A stretch of 64,000 bases of DNA from JAFDCJ01 sp964527835 (GCA_964527835.1 CAZGNV010000006.1:35044-99043); one strand, 5' to 3'. Positions 26,365 through 35,346 are shown, numbered from the stretch's first letter. Notes: generated by a model from the sequence alone, not told the origin. Numbers and translations: made by a program.

Positions 26365-28017
26365 ATGGAACTCATCAATCAGCATACAAAAAAAATCATG
26401 GAAGGCTGCAAGCGGCGGGCCCGTGACGCCGGCTTGCACTTTGACGATGAAACCCTGGAGTACATCGTCTCCAACCGGGATTTGCTGGAGCTGACGCCCA
26501 AGCTGATGATTCCGACCCTCTATGATTACTGGGTGCATGACGTGGAGGTGCTGAAAGAAAAAGGCCGCTACGAACTGTACCCGAGCAATCCTTACGAAAC
26601 CGTCATCAACACCCGTCCGGCCATTTCCTATTACAATGACAACAATCCGGACTGGATGAATGTGATGATATTTTACCATGTCCTGGCGCATATCGATTTT
26701 TTTCAGAACAATCTGTATTTTCGCCAGACCTGGGACTATGATTTCACTGGCCGGGCCCTTTCCGACAAGCGCATGATCGCCAAGCTCAGATCGGAGAAGG
26801 GCCGCTGGGTGGATTACGTCATCGAATTTTCCAGGGGCCTGGACAATCTGGTGGATTATCACGGGGAACTGGCGCACCTCAACCATCCGCGCCGGACGAA
26901 TGCCACCAAAATGCTGGATTTTTACTTTGATGTCTTTTTGCAGTCGATAAAAAAAGTCAAGATCAGCGACTATGTTAAGGAGGTTGAACGCTACAATGAC
27001 TGCCTGAGGCAAAACCGGCAGCTGGGGGAAAAAACCTTTTTTGGCGACATCTTCCGCCGCTATCCTGAATTTGATGCCCTCTTTAAGAAGCATCTCGAAC
27101 AAACCGCGCCCCGCACACTGGACCTGCTGCAATACCTGCTGACCCATTCCGAATTTTTGAACAGGGAAAAAAACCGGTGGATGAAGCCCGTCATCGAAGT
27201 TGTGCGCGGCACGTCCATATTTTTTCAGCCCCAGATCCGCACCAAAATCATGAACGAGGGCTGGGCCAGTTACTGGCACGAAACACTTTTTTTGCAGGAT
27301 GACCGCATCAAGGGGCACGAGGTTGACTTTGCCCGCACCCACGCGGCCGTCACCTCCATGCCGCGGGTGGGACTCAACCCGTACGCCCTCGGGATGCGGC
27401 TGTTTTTCTTCATTGAAGAGCTGGCCGACAAGGGCAAATATTCTATTGAATTTAAACGATTGCTGGATCGCACCAAGCGGGAGAAATTTGATCGCAAAAC
27501 CGGTCAGGGGAAAAACTTCCTGTTTTCGATTCGCGAAAACCTCAATGATTTTCTGTTCATCAACACCTTTGTCGACCAGGACTTTATCAATCGCTACAAG
27601 CTGTTTGTCGCCGGCCGGCGGTTAAACCGCGACAGGGGTGTCTGGGAGTATTATGTCAAAAGCCGCAGTGCCGAGGCCTATCGCCAGATGCTGCTGGGCA
27701 CCCTCTATCATCCGCCATGCATCGAAATCGACACCGCAAAGTCCAAAGACGGCCGACTGTATCTGGTGCATCGCTTTGAGGGCAAACCGCTGGTAAAAGA
27801 ATTTATCAGCAACACCATGCTGGGCATTGAATATCTGTGGGGGGCGCCGGTTCAACTGGAAACCAGCGAGGTGGTGCCGGCAGCGCCCGCCCAGACGCGG
27901 CTGCCCATTCCCGGGCTGCCCGTGCCGGCCGAAGATGAGCAGGCGCCGCGGGAAATAAAGTGGCAGCGCGTGGTTTATACCATGAAAGAACGCAAGCTTA
28001 GCAAGGAAAACATTTAG
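26365..28017 (+). CDS. spoVR: SpoVR-family protein
   Basis: A 550-residue SpoVR/YcgB-like protein. FYHVLAHIDFFQNNLYF (about residues 109-125) and QIRTKIMNEGWASYWHETLFLQ (about 291-312) are family hallmarks; the conserved His and Glu residues suggest a metal site. LNPYALGMRLFFFIEELADKGKY and LNDFLFINTFVDQDFINRYKLFVAGRR follow. The protein is cytoplasmic, and its biochemical role is unresolved. In Bacillus it affects spore cortex formation; outside spore-formers it travels with PrkA and DUF444, as here. There is no evidence for sporulation in this window. prkA2 follows after 3 bp. Confidence 0.93.
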   Translation: MELINQHTKKIMEGCKRRARDAGLHFDDETLEYIVSNRDLLELTPKLMIPTLYDYWVHDVEVLKEKGRYELYPSNPYETVINTRPAISYYNDNNPDWMNVMIFYHVLAHIDFFQNNLYFRQTWDYDFTGRALSDKRMIAKLRSEKGRWVDYVIEFSRGLDNLVDYHGELAHLNHPRRTNATKMLDFYFDVFLQSIKKVKISDYVKEVERYNDCLRQNRQLGEKTFFGDIFRRYPEFDALFKKHLEQTAPRTLDLLQYLLTHSEFLNREKNRWMKPVIEVVRGTSIFFQPQIRTKIMNEGWASYWHETLFLQDDRIKGHEVDFARTHAAVTSMPRVGLNPYALGMRLFFFIEELADKGKYSIEFKRLLDRTKREKFDRKTGQGKNFLFSIRENLNDFLFINTFVDQDFINRYKLFVAGRRLNRDRGVWEYYVKSRSAEAYRQMLLGTLYHPPCIEIDTAKSKDGRLYLVHRFEGKPLVKEFISNTMLGIEYLWGAPVQLETSEVVPAAPAQTRLPIPGLPVPAEDEQAPREIKWQRVVYTMKERKLSKENI

Positions 28018-28020
28018 AAG

Positions 28021-30447
28021 ATGAGCGCTTTAAAAAAAACAAAGGCTGCCAAAAAGCCGAGGGCTTCGGCCAAAGCCAGGGAACCCGGATCGGATGACAG
28101 TTCTCAGCAGGAAAACATCCACAAGGCCATGCTCAATCTCAATCAGAGCATGACCGAGCTGGAGCAGCGCCAGGCGATTTCATTTGACGAATTTCTTGCC
28201 GAGCTTGTCGCCCGTCCGCAGCAGGTCGTGCGCAACGTTTTCCAGGTGTTTCACGACATGATGAAGGCTTATGTGGGTGAAGGGGTTGATGAATATCCCG
28301 ATGACCCCGAATCCATCCACTACGCTTACTATGACTGCAACAACCTGTTCGTTGAAGGCGCGGATTATCCCTTTTTTGCCGATCGGCTTTTTGCCAACCG
28401 GCTGATCAGCCTGGTGGAGGCCCTGAAACGTGGCGCCCAGCAAAACAAAATATACATTTTCAAGGGCCCTCCCGGATGCGGCAAGAGCACCTTTTTGAAC
28501 AACCTGCTGCGCAAGTTCGAAGAATATGCCAACACCGATGCCGGCCAGCGCTATGAAACCGTCTGGCGTTTTGACCGCAAAATCCTGGGGGCTCACGGGG
28601 ATCTTGAAACTCATCCGGTGCTGGAACGGCTGTCGCGCCTGCTGAATATTCCCCCGGAAGATGCGCAGGAGGAGTCGCCCGGGGCCAAATCCCGGGATTT
28701 CCCAGGAGGCTCCGAGGTGGAAATGGCGGCCGGCTATTCCCCCTACCTGGCAGACGATTTCGTCGAGGTCCCCTGTCCGAGCCACGACAACCCGCTTTTG
28801 ATGATTCCCAAGCACCACCGCCGGGCATTTTTTGATGATCTGTTTCAGAATAATGAATTCAAATGGAAGCTTTCCACTGAAAAGGAATATGACTGGGTTT
28901 TTCGCGAAACCCCCTGCACCATCTGCAGCTCGCTGTACGAGGCGCTGCTGGACCGCCTCAAAAGCCCGCAAAAGGTTTACGCGATGCTTTATGCCCGGCC
29001 CTACCGCTATAACCGGCGTCTGGGAGAGGGCATCAGTGTTTTTAACCCGGGCGACAAACCCCTGCGGCAAAATATCATGAGCAATCCCATCTTGCAGCGC
29101 CGGATCAACAGCCTGCTGCGGGACAGCAACCGGGTGAAATACATTTTTTCGCAGTATGCAAAGACTAACAACGGCATATACGCCCTGATGGACATCAAAT
29201 CCCATAATACCGAACGGTTGATCGAGCTGCACAACATCATCAGCGAAGGAATTCACAAGGTGGAGGACATCGAGGAAAATGTGAATTCGCTGCTGTTGGC
29301 GGTGATGAACCCCGAGGATGAAAAAAACATCCAGGGCTTTCAGTCTTTTCTGGACCGGGTGGAATATATCAACATCCCGTATGTCATGGACCTGTCCACC
29401 GAAGTCGAAATTTACCGCAACATTTTCGGCAAGCACATCGATGAGCGGTTTTTGCCGCGGGTGCTTCACAATTTTGCGCGGGTCGTTATTTCTACGCGGC
29501 TGAACATCAAATCAGAAAGTATGCTCGAATGGATCGGTGATCCGAAAAAATACCGGCTTTATTGCGATGAAAACCTGCAGCTGCTCAAGATGGAAATCTA
29601 CACCGGCTATATCCCGGAATGGCTGCTGGAAGAGGACCGCAAGCGGCTGACCGCCAAACGGCGGCGCAACATCATTGCCGAATCGGAAAAAGAAGGCGGC
29701 CACGGCATTTCCGGGCGCGATTCCATCAAGATTTTCAACAAATTTTACTCGGCGTTCACAAAAGACGACAAGCTGATCAACATGTCGGATTTATGCAAAT
29801 TTTTTACCAAAATCGATAAAAGCGTCAAGGATCTGATTCCGGCCGGATTGCTTGATTCGCTGCTGCACATGTACGACTACACCATTTTGCAGGAAGTCAA
29901 AGAATCGCTTTATTATTACAACCAGGAGCAGATTGCCAGGGAAATCCAGAACTACCTGTTTGCAATTAATTTTGAAATCGGGTCGGTGGAAACCTGTACT
30001 TACACGGGGGAAAAACTGGAGATCACCGAAGAATTTTTTGAAGATGTGGAAAAGCGCCTGCTGGGCGCCAAGGCCGATAAGGACCAGCGGCTGGCATTTC
30101 GACGCAGTTCCCAGAAAGAGTACACCACCCGCACCTTGACCCAGGAGATCATGGTCGACGGGCTGCCGATTACGGAAACCAATATCTTTCAATCCATGCA
30201 CGATCGTTATGTGCATAATCTAAAGGAAAAGGTGCTGGATCCATTCCTGGAAAACGAGAACTTCAGAAGGGCCATCAAGGACTACGGCGGGGAGGATTTT
30301 AAAACTTACGACAAGCGCATCCGGGAGGATGTGGCCTACCTGATTGGCAACCTGTGTGAAAAATACCGCTACACCGAGCAGGGGGCCAGGGAAGTCTGCA
30401 TGTACGTCATTGACAGTGACCTGGCGAAGAAATTTTCCAACCCCTAG
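28021..30447 (+). CDS. Second, divergent PrkA-type AAA kinase
   Basis: An 808-residue protein, longer than PrkA1 and only distantly similar. A Lys/Ala-rich basic tail (residues 1-20) is followed by a helical region and IYIFKGPPGCGKSTFLNNLL (Walker A, about 149-157). A large insert of about 130 residues holds FETCTICSS-like cysteines (ETPCTICSSLYEALLDRL) before GEGISVFNPGDKPLRQNI, where PrkA-type features resume (GIYALMDIKSHNTERLIELHNIISEG and AVMNPEDEKNIQGFQSFLDRVEYINIPYVMD). The C-terminal half resembles the PrkA C-terminal kinase-like domain. It is inferred to be a kinase in the same pathway. The stop shares the tetranucleotide CTAG with the convergent small gene. Confidence 0.85.
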   Translation: MSALKKTKAAKKPRASAKAREPGSDDSSQQENIHKAMLNLNQSMTELEQRQAISFDEFLAELVARPQQVVRNVFQVFHDMMKAYVGEGVDEYPDDPESIHYAYYDCNNLFVEGADYPFFADRLFANRLISLVEALKRGAQQNKIYIFKGPPGCGKSTFLNNLLRKFEEYANTDAGQRYETVWRFDRKILGAHGDLETHPVLERLSRLLNIPPEDAQEESPGAKSRDFPGGSEVEMAAGYSPYLADDFVEVPCPSHDNPLLMIPKHHRRAFFDDLFQNNEFKWKLSTEKEYDWVFRETPCTICSSLYEALLDRLKSPQKVYAMLYARPYRYNRRLGEGISVFNPGDKPLRQNIMSNPILQRRINSLLRDSNRVKYIFSQYAKTNNGIYALMDIKSHNTERLIELHNIISEGIHKVEDIEENVNSLLLAVMNPEDEKNIQGFQSFLDRVEYINIPYVMDLSTEVEIYRNIFGKHIDERFLPRVLHNFARVVISTRLNIKSESMLEWIGDPKKYRLYCDENLQLLKMEIYTGYIPEWLLEEDRKRLTAKRRRNIIAESEKEGGHGISGRDSIKIFNKFYSAFTKDDKLINMSDLCKFFTKIDKSVKDLIPAGLLDSLLHMYDYTILQEVKESLYYYNQEQIAREIQNYLFAINFEIGSVETCTYTGEKLEITEEFFEDVEKRLLGAKADKDQRLAFRRSSQKEYTTRTLTQEIMVDGLPITETNIFQSMHDRYVHNLKEKVLDPFLENENFRRAIKDYGGEDFKTYDKRIREDVAYLIGNLCEKYRYTEQGAREVCMYVIDSDLAKKFSNP

Positions 30448-30647
30448 GCCCGGATGGTTTGTGATTTTTCGCCCGCATTGATCTGGGCCCGGAGGCTGTC
30501 GCAATACTCGTCGAAAATAAAGTACATGCAGCGTTCCGCAAACCGTGATTTTTCATAAAAGCTGCAGTTGCTCTGGGATTTCTGGTCACCGGCCGTACAG
30601 ATCGACATCTGCTCCTGCCTGCAAAAATTTACCATTAGCTGAGTCAT
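30444..30647 (-). CDS. Small cysteine-containing protein of unknown function
   Basis: A 67-residue protein with five Cys (positions 9, 17, 28, 40, 49), including NCSFYEKSRFAERCMYFIFDEYCD. The spacing of the last three suggests a metal or disulfide site. A strong ribosome site (GGAAGGAAA) 7 bp before ATG 30647 supports translation. The pattern looks like a conserved family of Desulfobacterales small proteins, but no function is known to me. Its stop codon overlaps that of prkA2 on the opposite strand (shared CTAG). Confidence 0.6.
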   Translation of the reverse strand: MTQLMVNFCRQEQMSICTAGDQKSQSNCSFYEKSRFAERCMYFIFDEYCDSLRAQINAGEKSQTIRA

Positions 30648-31137
30648 TCCAATTTCCTTCCCATGGGCGTATAGTATTGCCGCAATGTCGCTTCTGTCGC
30701 AGATAGAGGTCTGCCGTTGCGCTGAGCCGGGCCTTCGCAGGACCGTCGATTCACGTCAGTTCCCTGCCCCGGGCCCTTGCTTTATATATCGGCCGCCATG
30801 GCGCCAGGCTTAACCTCTTTTTTATGACTAGCAGTTATTGTGCCAGCCCTGGGGGCTGGGCAATAAATGGTTTGATTTAAACTGGTTGGACCGGAAAGGG
30901 CGCCATTGCGCCGGCAGATGAAATCAGAAAAAATCACATCCAGCGTCAAGGCCTTGACTGCGGGGCAAATCCTGCTTTTCATTTGGGCTCAAAACCGGTA
31001 TGAGAAAGGGGAATTTTAATTTCAAGAGGTCGTAAAAAGTCGATTTTCTCGCTTGAAGCCGCTCGAAAATCACTTTTTGCTGGGCCGTCGACATTAACTG
31101 TGGGTTTTCCCATGGCATGCAGCGAAGGGAGTCAGTC
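30648..31137. other. Intergenic region upstream of ubiE, with hairpin and repeat fragment
   Basis: This 490-bp spacer between the small Cys protein gene and ubiE has no supported gene. It contains a perfect 7-bp stem (CCAGCCC/GGGCTGG near 30842-30860) with no U-run, and a degenerate short palindrome at 31029-31085 that is listed separately. A 64-residue minus-strand reading frame here runs through the palindrome and is not regarded as a gene. Promoters for both flanking genes must lie here but none is clear. Confidence 0.4.
31029..31085. repeat. Short (ends-only) copy of dispersed palindromic element
   Basis: Left arm AAAAAGTCGATTTTCTCGC pairs with right arm GCTCGAAAATCACTTTTT (reverse complement AAAAAGTGATTTTCGAGC) around a 7-bp centre. 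The arms match the ends of the long palindromes at 39210-39400 and 63805-64000, so this appears to be an internally deleted copy. It lies about 50 bp upstream of ubiE. Confidence 0.7.
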
Positions 31138-31944
31138 TTGAAGCTGGAAAAACGCTGGTTGGAGGATGAAAAGCGCAGGGAACAGCTGCGTTGCGCAGCC
31201 CAGGAGGCGCCGACAGCCTACTTCGGCTATCAACGGGTGGCCCGGTCCCAGAAAACCGACCGGGTGCGGCAGCATTTTAATTCCGTGGCCCGCCACTATG
31301 ATTTTATGAACACCTTGCTGAGCTTCGGCATTCACTATATCTGGAAGCGGATTGCCGTTAGGGCGCTTTCCCTGCGCCCGGGCCAGCGGGTCCTGGATGT
31401 CTGCGGGGGGACGGGAGACCTGGCGATCCTGGCGGCTGCAAGCGTTGCCCCCACCGGGCGGGTTGTCATTTATGACATCAACCGGGCCATGATCCAGGCG
31501 GGTCTGCACAAGGTGGATCGCAAAGGATTGCGGGACTGCGTGGGCTACATCCAGGGAAATGCGGAAAGCATCAGCGCCGCTGACGGGCACTTTGACGCGG
31601 TCATGGTCGGTTTCGGCATCCGCAATGTCACCGACATGCAAAAGGGTTTTGCAGAAATGTACCGGGTGCTCAAACCCGGCGGCAAGCTGATGTGCCTGGA
31701 GTTTTCAAAGCCGACGTTTCCCGCGTTTCGCCGGCTGTACGATTTTTATTCATTTTATATCATGCCCCTGCTCGGGGAGCTGATCGTCGGTTCCCGCCAG
31801 GCCTACACCCATCTGCCCGAATCCATCCGGATGTTTCCCCTGCCCGATGAACTGGCCGCCATCTTACGGCACATCGGCTTTTCGCAGGTCACCTACCGCG
31901 CGCTGACCAATGGAATTGCCGTCATCCATCTGGCCGTCAAGTAA
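31138..31944 (+). CDS. ubiE: Ubiquinone/menaquinone biosynthesis C-methyltransferase
   Basis: A 268-residue SAM methyltransferase that methylates the quinone ring in the last steps of menaquinone (or ubiquinone) synthesis. SVARHYDFMNTLLSFGIHYIWKR, VLDVCGGTGDLAILAA (motif I), MVGFGIRNVTDMQKGF and RVLKPGGKLMCLEFSKP are the UbiE/COQ5 signatures. TTG 31138 is chosen because AAGGGAG lies about 6 bp upstream. An in-frame ATG at 31117 has no ribosome site and would add seven residues. A charged N-terminal extension of about 40 residues precedes the family core. Another quinone-type gene (UbiA family) is close by on the opposite strand. Confidence 0.92.
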   Translation: MKLEKRWLEDEKRREQLRCAAQEAPTAYFGYQRVARSQKTDRVRQHFNSVARHYDFMNTLLSFGIHYIWKRIAVRALSLRPGQRVLDVCGGTGDLAILAAASVAPTGRVVIYDINRAMIQAGLHKVDRKGLRDCVGYIQGNAESISAADGHFDAVMVGFGIRNVTDMQKGFAEMYRVLKPGGKLMCLEFSKPTFPAFRRLYDFYSFYIMPLLGELIVGSRQAYTHLPESIRMFPLPDELAAILRHIGFSQVTYRALTNGIAVIHLAVK

Positions 31945-31972
31945 CTTCAACGTTGCATAAACAATATGGCAG

Positions 31973-32683
31973 CTATTCTTTTTCCACCGGAAAGGTCATG
32001 GCCGCACCGTTCCAGCCGATGACCATCACCATCAGCGCCAGCGACAGGACCAGCAGCAAGTAGAAGATGCCCGCCCCTGACAGGGATTCCAGGATGCCGG
32101 GCACCATCGTGCGCCAGATGAAAATGATGATCGCCGTGGCCAGCATGAGCAGGGAAAGGGGGATTTTGATTTTCACCGGCTTGAGCATTTGGGCCATGTA
32201 ATTGAGCCACCAGGTAAAGAGCCCGGTGGCAATGGTCACGCCGAGAAACAGGATGCCGGCTCCCAGGCAGTGATAGGCGGTGGTTTCAAAGCTTTTTTCG
32301 CCGGTGGCCAGGTACAGCAGGGTGAACACGGGGGTGAAAAACATGAACGCGATGGGAAAGTGCACTGTCATCGGGTGGGGATGGCGCCGGAGCATGGGGA
32401 TGCGGGCCAGCAGCCGGGCCAGCAGCCCGGGCATCTCCCGCTCGGCAGCCTCCTTTTTCAATATGCCCACCTGGGGAAAGCGCTGAAGGACATCCGCCGG
32501 GTGGGGGGCGGCCTGGATGTCGGTGGTCAGGTCAACGCCGGCTCGGTGCCGTTTCATATGAAGTCCCTTGCGCCAGCGTTTGCTTTCGCTGAGGTCATAA
32601 ACCTTTCCGTCATGGGCGACGTAAACCGGTTTGCCATTTTCACCGTTGTAGTCGGCAAGTTCAGCAGCATCAAATTCTCTCAT
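31973..32683 (-). CDS. Cytochrome b5-like/DUF2231 membrane protein
   Basis: A 236-residue protein. Residues 1-80 form a cytochrome b5-like haem domain (FDAAELADYNGENGKPVYVAHDGKVYDL, then GLHMKRHRAGVDLTTDIQAAPH, with candidate His ligands in the two HxxxH-type segments). A membrane part follows with about four helices of DUF2231 type (HPHPMTVHFPIAFMFFTPVFTLLYL and three more). The combination is common in Desulfobacterota and suggests a membrane-bound b-type haem protein. The redox partner is unknown. It lies 27 bp downstream of the UbiA-family gene on the same strand, and its 3' end faces ubiE. Confidence 0.85.
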   Translation of the reverse strand: MREFDAAELADYNGENGKPVYVAHDGKVYDLSESKRWRKGLHMKRHRAGVDLTTDIQAAPHPADVLQRFPQVGILKKEAAEREMPGLLARLLARIPMLRRHPHPMTVHFPIAFMFFTPVFTLLYLATGEKSFETTAYHCLGAGILFLGVTIATGLFTWWLNYMAQMLKPVKIKIPLSLLMLATAIIIFIWRTMVPGILESLSGAGIFYLLLVLSLALMVMVIGWNGAAMTFPVEKE

Positions 32684-32710
32684 GAAACAATCTCCTGTCT
32701 TCGGTTTGCA

Positions 32711-33652
32711 TCAGATCAGCAGTTGAAGGCACGCGATTCCCAGCAGGGCCGCCGGGTAGTAGCTGGCCCGGTTGAACAGGGCCATGGCATGGATGCGTTG
32801 GCGGCCATGAAACAGCTCAACGGCCGGCAGCAGCAGCAGGTAAGCGCCCACGGCCAGACAGATCAGGGTAAAAATCAGCGGGTGGTCCTGGCTGGAAAAG
32901 TAAAAGATCACGATCCCCATGGCCAGAGAGAGCACTATGGTTGCCATGACGATGACACTGGCCGGGCCAACTCCCAGCCGAACCGGAATGGTCTGGGCCT
33001 TGAGGCGGCGATCCTCCTCGATATCGGTCCAGTCCGCGACAATGTTCTGGGCCCCGATTTCCCAGAAAAACAACAGCAAAAACAGGACCAGCAGATACCA
33101 CCCGGCAGGGTGCGGGTCCACTGCGAAAACGGCAGCCACAGCGCCCGAGGTCTTGACCGCCCCGCTGACGACCGTGCGAAGGGGACTGATCCGCCACAGC
33201 AGGCAATACACGGTTTCCAGCGCGCAGCCGGCCAGAAAAATAAACACGCACATCGGATTGAGGATGTAAGCGCCGATCAGGGCCACCAGCGCCCATCCCA
33301 GCGCCCACAAAAGCCCCTGCCTGAAACTGAGCAGCCCCTGGGCCATGGGATGCCTGACGAGCACGCCGTCCAGGTAACTCTCGGTGCCGGAAAATCCACC
33401 CATGGCCGCCTTTTGCCTGTCGGCCCGGTAGTCGATCACGTCGTTGAGGGCATACACGGCGGTGTAGCCGGCAAAGGTGGTAATGAGCCCCAGCATGACG
33501 ATGTTGAGCGGCGGGAAATGTCCCAGCCAAAGCAGGGCGCCAAAAGCCGGCGTGCACATGTCCAGCAGGCCGTGGGGGGTGCGCGACAGCGCGAAAAACA
33601 GCTTTAGCCGCGCCAGTCCGCTGACCTGGTAATGAAGTGATGTTTCCGGCAA
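32711..33652 (-). CDS. UbiA-family prenyltransferase
   Basis: A 313-residue integral membrane prenyltransferase with about nine hydrophobic helices. The two Asp-rich sites are ALNDVIDYRADRQ (NDxxDxxxD, about residues 68-78) and VADWTDIEEDRR (DxxxD type, about 210-217), which bind Mg and the prenyl diphosphate. Such enzymes attach isoprenoid tails to aromatic rings (quinones), haem O or chlorophyll. Adjacency to ubiE, facing it, suggests the quinone pathway, but the aromatic substrate cannot be decided. The zinc-ribbon gene lies 10 bp upstream. Confidence 0.88.
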   Translation of the reverse strand: MPETSLHYQVSGLARLKLFFALSRTPHGLLDMCTPAFGALLWLGHFPPLNIVMLGLITTFAGYTAVYALNDVIDYRADRQKAAMGGFSGTESYLDGVLVRHPMAQGLLSFRQGLLWALGWALVALIGAYILNPMCVFIFLAGCALETVYCLLWRISPLRTVVSGAVKTSGAVAAVFAVDPHPAGWYLLVLFLLLFFWEIGAQNIVADWTDIEEDRRLKAQTIPVRLGVGPASVIVMATIVLSLAMGIVIFYFSSQDHPLIFTLICLAVGAYLLLLPAVELFHGRQRIHAMALFNRASYYPAALLGIACLQLLI

Positions 33653-33662
33653 TGGCTTGGTC

Positions 33663-33869
33663 CTATTCCTGGAGCCGGCAGTCCCGGTCCCATTCAGGGC
33701 AGGCGGTTTTCATTTCGGTTTTGTATTTGAGCATGCATTCGCCGCATTCCAGGTCGAAGTTGGGAACATCTCCGTAGCGCTCCCGCATTTCCTCATCAGA
33801 CAGCACCTGAACGCCGCTGCACCCGCATTGGGGGCAGGCGGTTTTGATGGTGTAACGTTTTTTAGTCAT
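33663..33869 (-). CDS. Small zinc-ribbon protein
   Basis: A 68-residue protein with CPQCGCSG (residues 12-19) and a second pair, CGECMLKYK (about 42-45), spaced as a treble-clef zinc ribbon, plus Cys in ACPEWDRDC. A strong ribosome site (AGGAGGT) 6 bp upstream fixes the start at 33869. An upstream in-frame extension to 33929 lies in repeat DNA and is rejected. The role is unknown; it may be an RNA- or metal-handling accessory. It is 10 bp from the UbiA gene and probably co-transcribed. Confidence 0.7.
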   Translation of the reverse strand: MTKKRYTIKTACPQCGCSGVQVLSDEEMRERYGDVPNFDLECGECMLKYKTEMKTACPEWDRDCRLQE

Positions 33870-33916
33870 GGGGACCTCCTGTTTGGGTTTTAACTTTACC
33901 TCAACATTGACGCAAT

Positions 33917-33945
33917 CGCAAAAAGTCATTTTCGAGCGCCATCAA
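33917..33945. repeat. Half-copy of dispersed palindromic element at the 3' end of fumC
   Basis: The segment CGCAAAAAGTCATTTTCGAG and the following CGCCATCAA match the left end of the long palindrome at 39210 (CGCAAAAAGTCATTATTGAG) with only a few changes. It spans the fumC stop region, so the last few fumC codons or its 3' flank are built on repeat sequence. Confidence 0.6.
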
Positions 33946-35315
33946 TATTTATTTCCCAGCAGTTCATCCAGTTCGGCTGCCGAAACGATATTTTCGGCCA
34001 CGGCGACCTCGCGGACGGTTCGGCCGCTCTCATGGGCTTTTTTGGCGATCGCTGCGGCCCGGTCATACCCGATCTTGGGGACCAGGGCCGTTACCAGCGC
34101 CAGGCTTTTTTCCACATAATCACTGCAGGTCTGCGGGTTGGCCCGGATGCCGTCAATGCATTTGGCGGCAAAAACATCGGCGGCGGCGGCCAGCAGGGAG
34201 ATGGACTGCAACAGGTTATAGGCTATCACCGGCATCATGGTATTGAGTTCAAAATTGCCGGCCTGCCCGCCGATGGCAATGGCTGTGTCGTTGCCCATCA
34301 CCTGGGCGGCGGTCTGCAAAACCGCCTCGCAGATGACCGGGTTGATTTTACCCGGCATAATCGACGACCCCGGCTGCAGCTCCGGCAGGGTGATTTCACC
34401 GATGCCTGCCCGGGGACCGGAAGCCAGCCATCGAATGTCATTTGCAATTTTGGTCAGGCTGACAGCCACAGTTTTCAAAGCCCCGCTGGTATCCACCGCC
34501 GCATCTTTGGCGGCCTGGGCTTCAAAATGGTTGCCGGCTTCCACGAAAGCCAGACCCGTATCTTTGGCAATCAGAGCAATGACCCGGCGGGCAAACTGCG
34601 GCTGGGTGTTCAATCCGGTTCCCACTGCAGTGCCGCCCAGGGCCAGCTCGGTCAACTGGGGTTCAACCCTGCTGATGCGCTCTGTGGCCAGCTCGATTTG
34701 CCGGGCATAGCCTGAAAATTCCTGACCCAGGGTCAACGGCACGGCATCCTGCAGGTGGGTCCGTCCGAGTTTGACAATATTTTCAAATTCACCGGCTTTG
34801 GCTGTCAGGGACCGCTGCAGGGATTTTAAGGCCGGCACCAGATGCCGGCGGATGGATGTCAGGGCGGCGATGTGAATTACCGAGGGAATGACATCGTTGC
34901 TGGATTGGCCCAGATTGACATGGTCATTGGGATGCACCGGGTGGCGCCCGCCCTTCTGGCCGGTCAAAATTTCGTTGGCCCGGCCGGCCAGCACTTCATT
35001 CATGTTCATGTTGGTGGAAGTGCCCGATCCAGTCTGGAAAATGTCCACCACAAATTGATCATCATGAATGCCTTCAGCGACCTCTGCGGCTGCCCGGCTG
35101 ATGGCATCCGCCCGTTCGTCATCCAGCAGGCTCAGTTCCCGGTTTGCCCGGGCGGCACACTTTTTAACCAGCGCCAGGCAATGGATGAACACCGCCGGAA
35201 ACCGCAGGCCGCTGATGGGAAAATTGTCCACGGCCCGCTGGGTCTGGGACCCATAGTAGGCCTGCGCCGGCACCCGAACGGTTCCCATGCTGTCTTTTTC
35301 TTCCCGATATTTCAT
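33942..35315 (-). CDS. fumC: Class II fumarate hydratase
   Basis: A 457-residue iron-independent fumarase that interconverts fumarate and malate in the TCA cycle. Motifs are GSGTSTNMNMNEVLAGRA, VHPNDHVNLGQSSND, LGRTHLQDAVPLTLGQEFSGY, and GSSIMPGKINPVICE, the superfamily signature with the catalytic Ser loop. Length matches FumC (about 460). ATG 35315 has AGAGG upstream. It is oxygen-stable, which fits the cytochrome bd and OGDH genes in the window. It lies downstream of the toxin-antitoxin pair on the same strand but has its own candidate promoter. Confidence 0.96.
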   Translation of the reverse strand: MKYREEKDSMGTVRVPAQAYYGSQTQRAVDNFPISGLRFPAVFIHCLALVKKCAARANRELSLLDDERADAISRAAAEVAEGIHDDQFVVDIFQTGSGTSTNMNMNEVLAGRANEILTGQKGGRHPVHPNDHVNLGQSSNDVIPSVIHIAALTSIRRHLVPALKSLQRSLTAKAGEFENIVKLGRTHLQDAVPLTLGQEFSGYARQIELATERISRVEPQLTELALGGTAVGTGLNTQPQFARRVIALIAKDTGLAFVEAGNHFEAQAAKDAAVDTSGALKTVAVSLTKIANDIRWLASGPRAGIGEITLPELQPGSSIMPGKINPVICEAVLQTAAQVMGNDTAIAIGGQAGNFELNTMMPVIAYNLLQSISLLAAAADVFAAKCIDGIRANPQTCSDYVEKSLALVTALVPKIGYDRAAAIAKKAHESGRTVREVAVAENIVSAAELDELLGNKY

Positions 35316-35346
35316 GGTCCATGGCCTCTTGATGCCTTAAAGTAAT

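Noticed and set aside
20262..28017. Sporulation capacity suggested by SpmA/SpmB and SpoVR names
   Set aside because: Both families are widespread in non-sporulating Proteobacteria; no other sporulation gene is present.
30924..31118. 64-residue minus-strand reading frame upstream of ubiE
   Set aside because: It runs through the short palindrome at 31029-31085 and is explained by the repeat.
33870..33929. N-terminal extension of the zinc-ribbon gene
   Set aside because: AGGAGGT stands directly before ATG 33869, and the extension runs into repeat-derived sequence.
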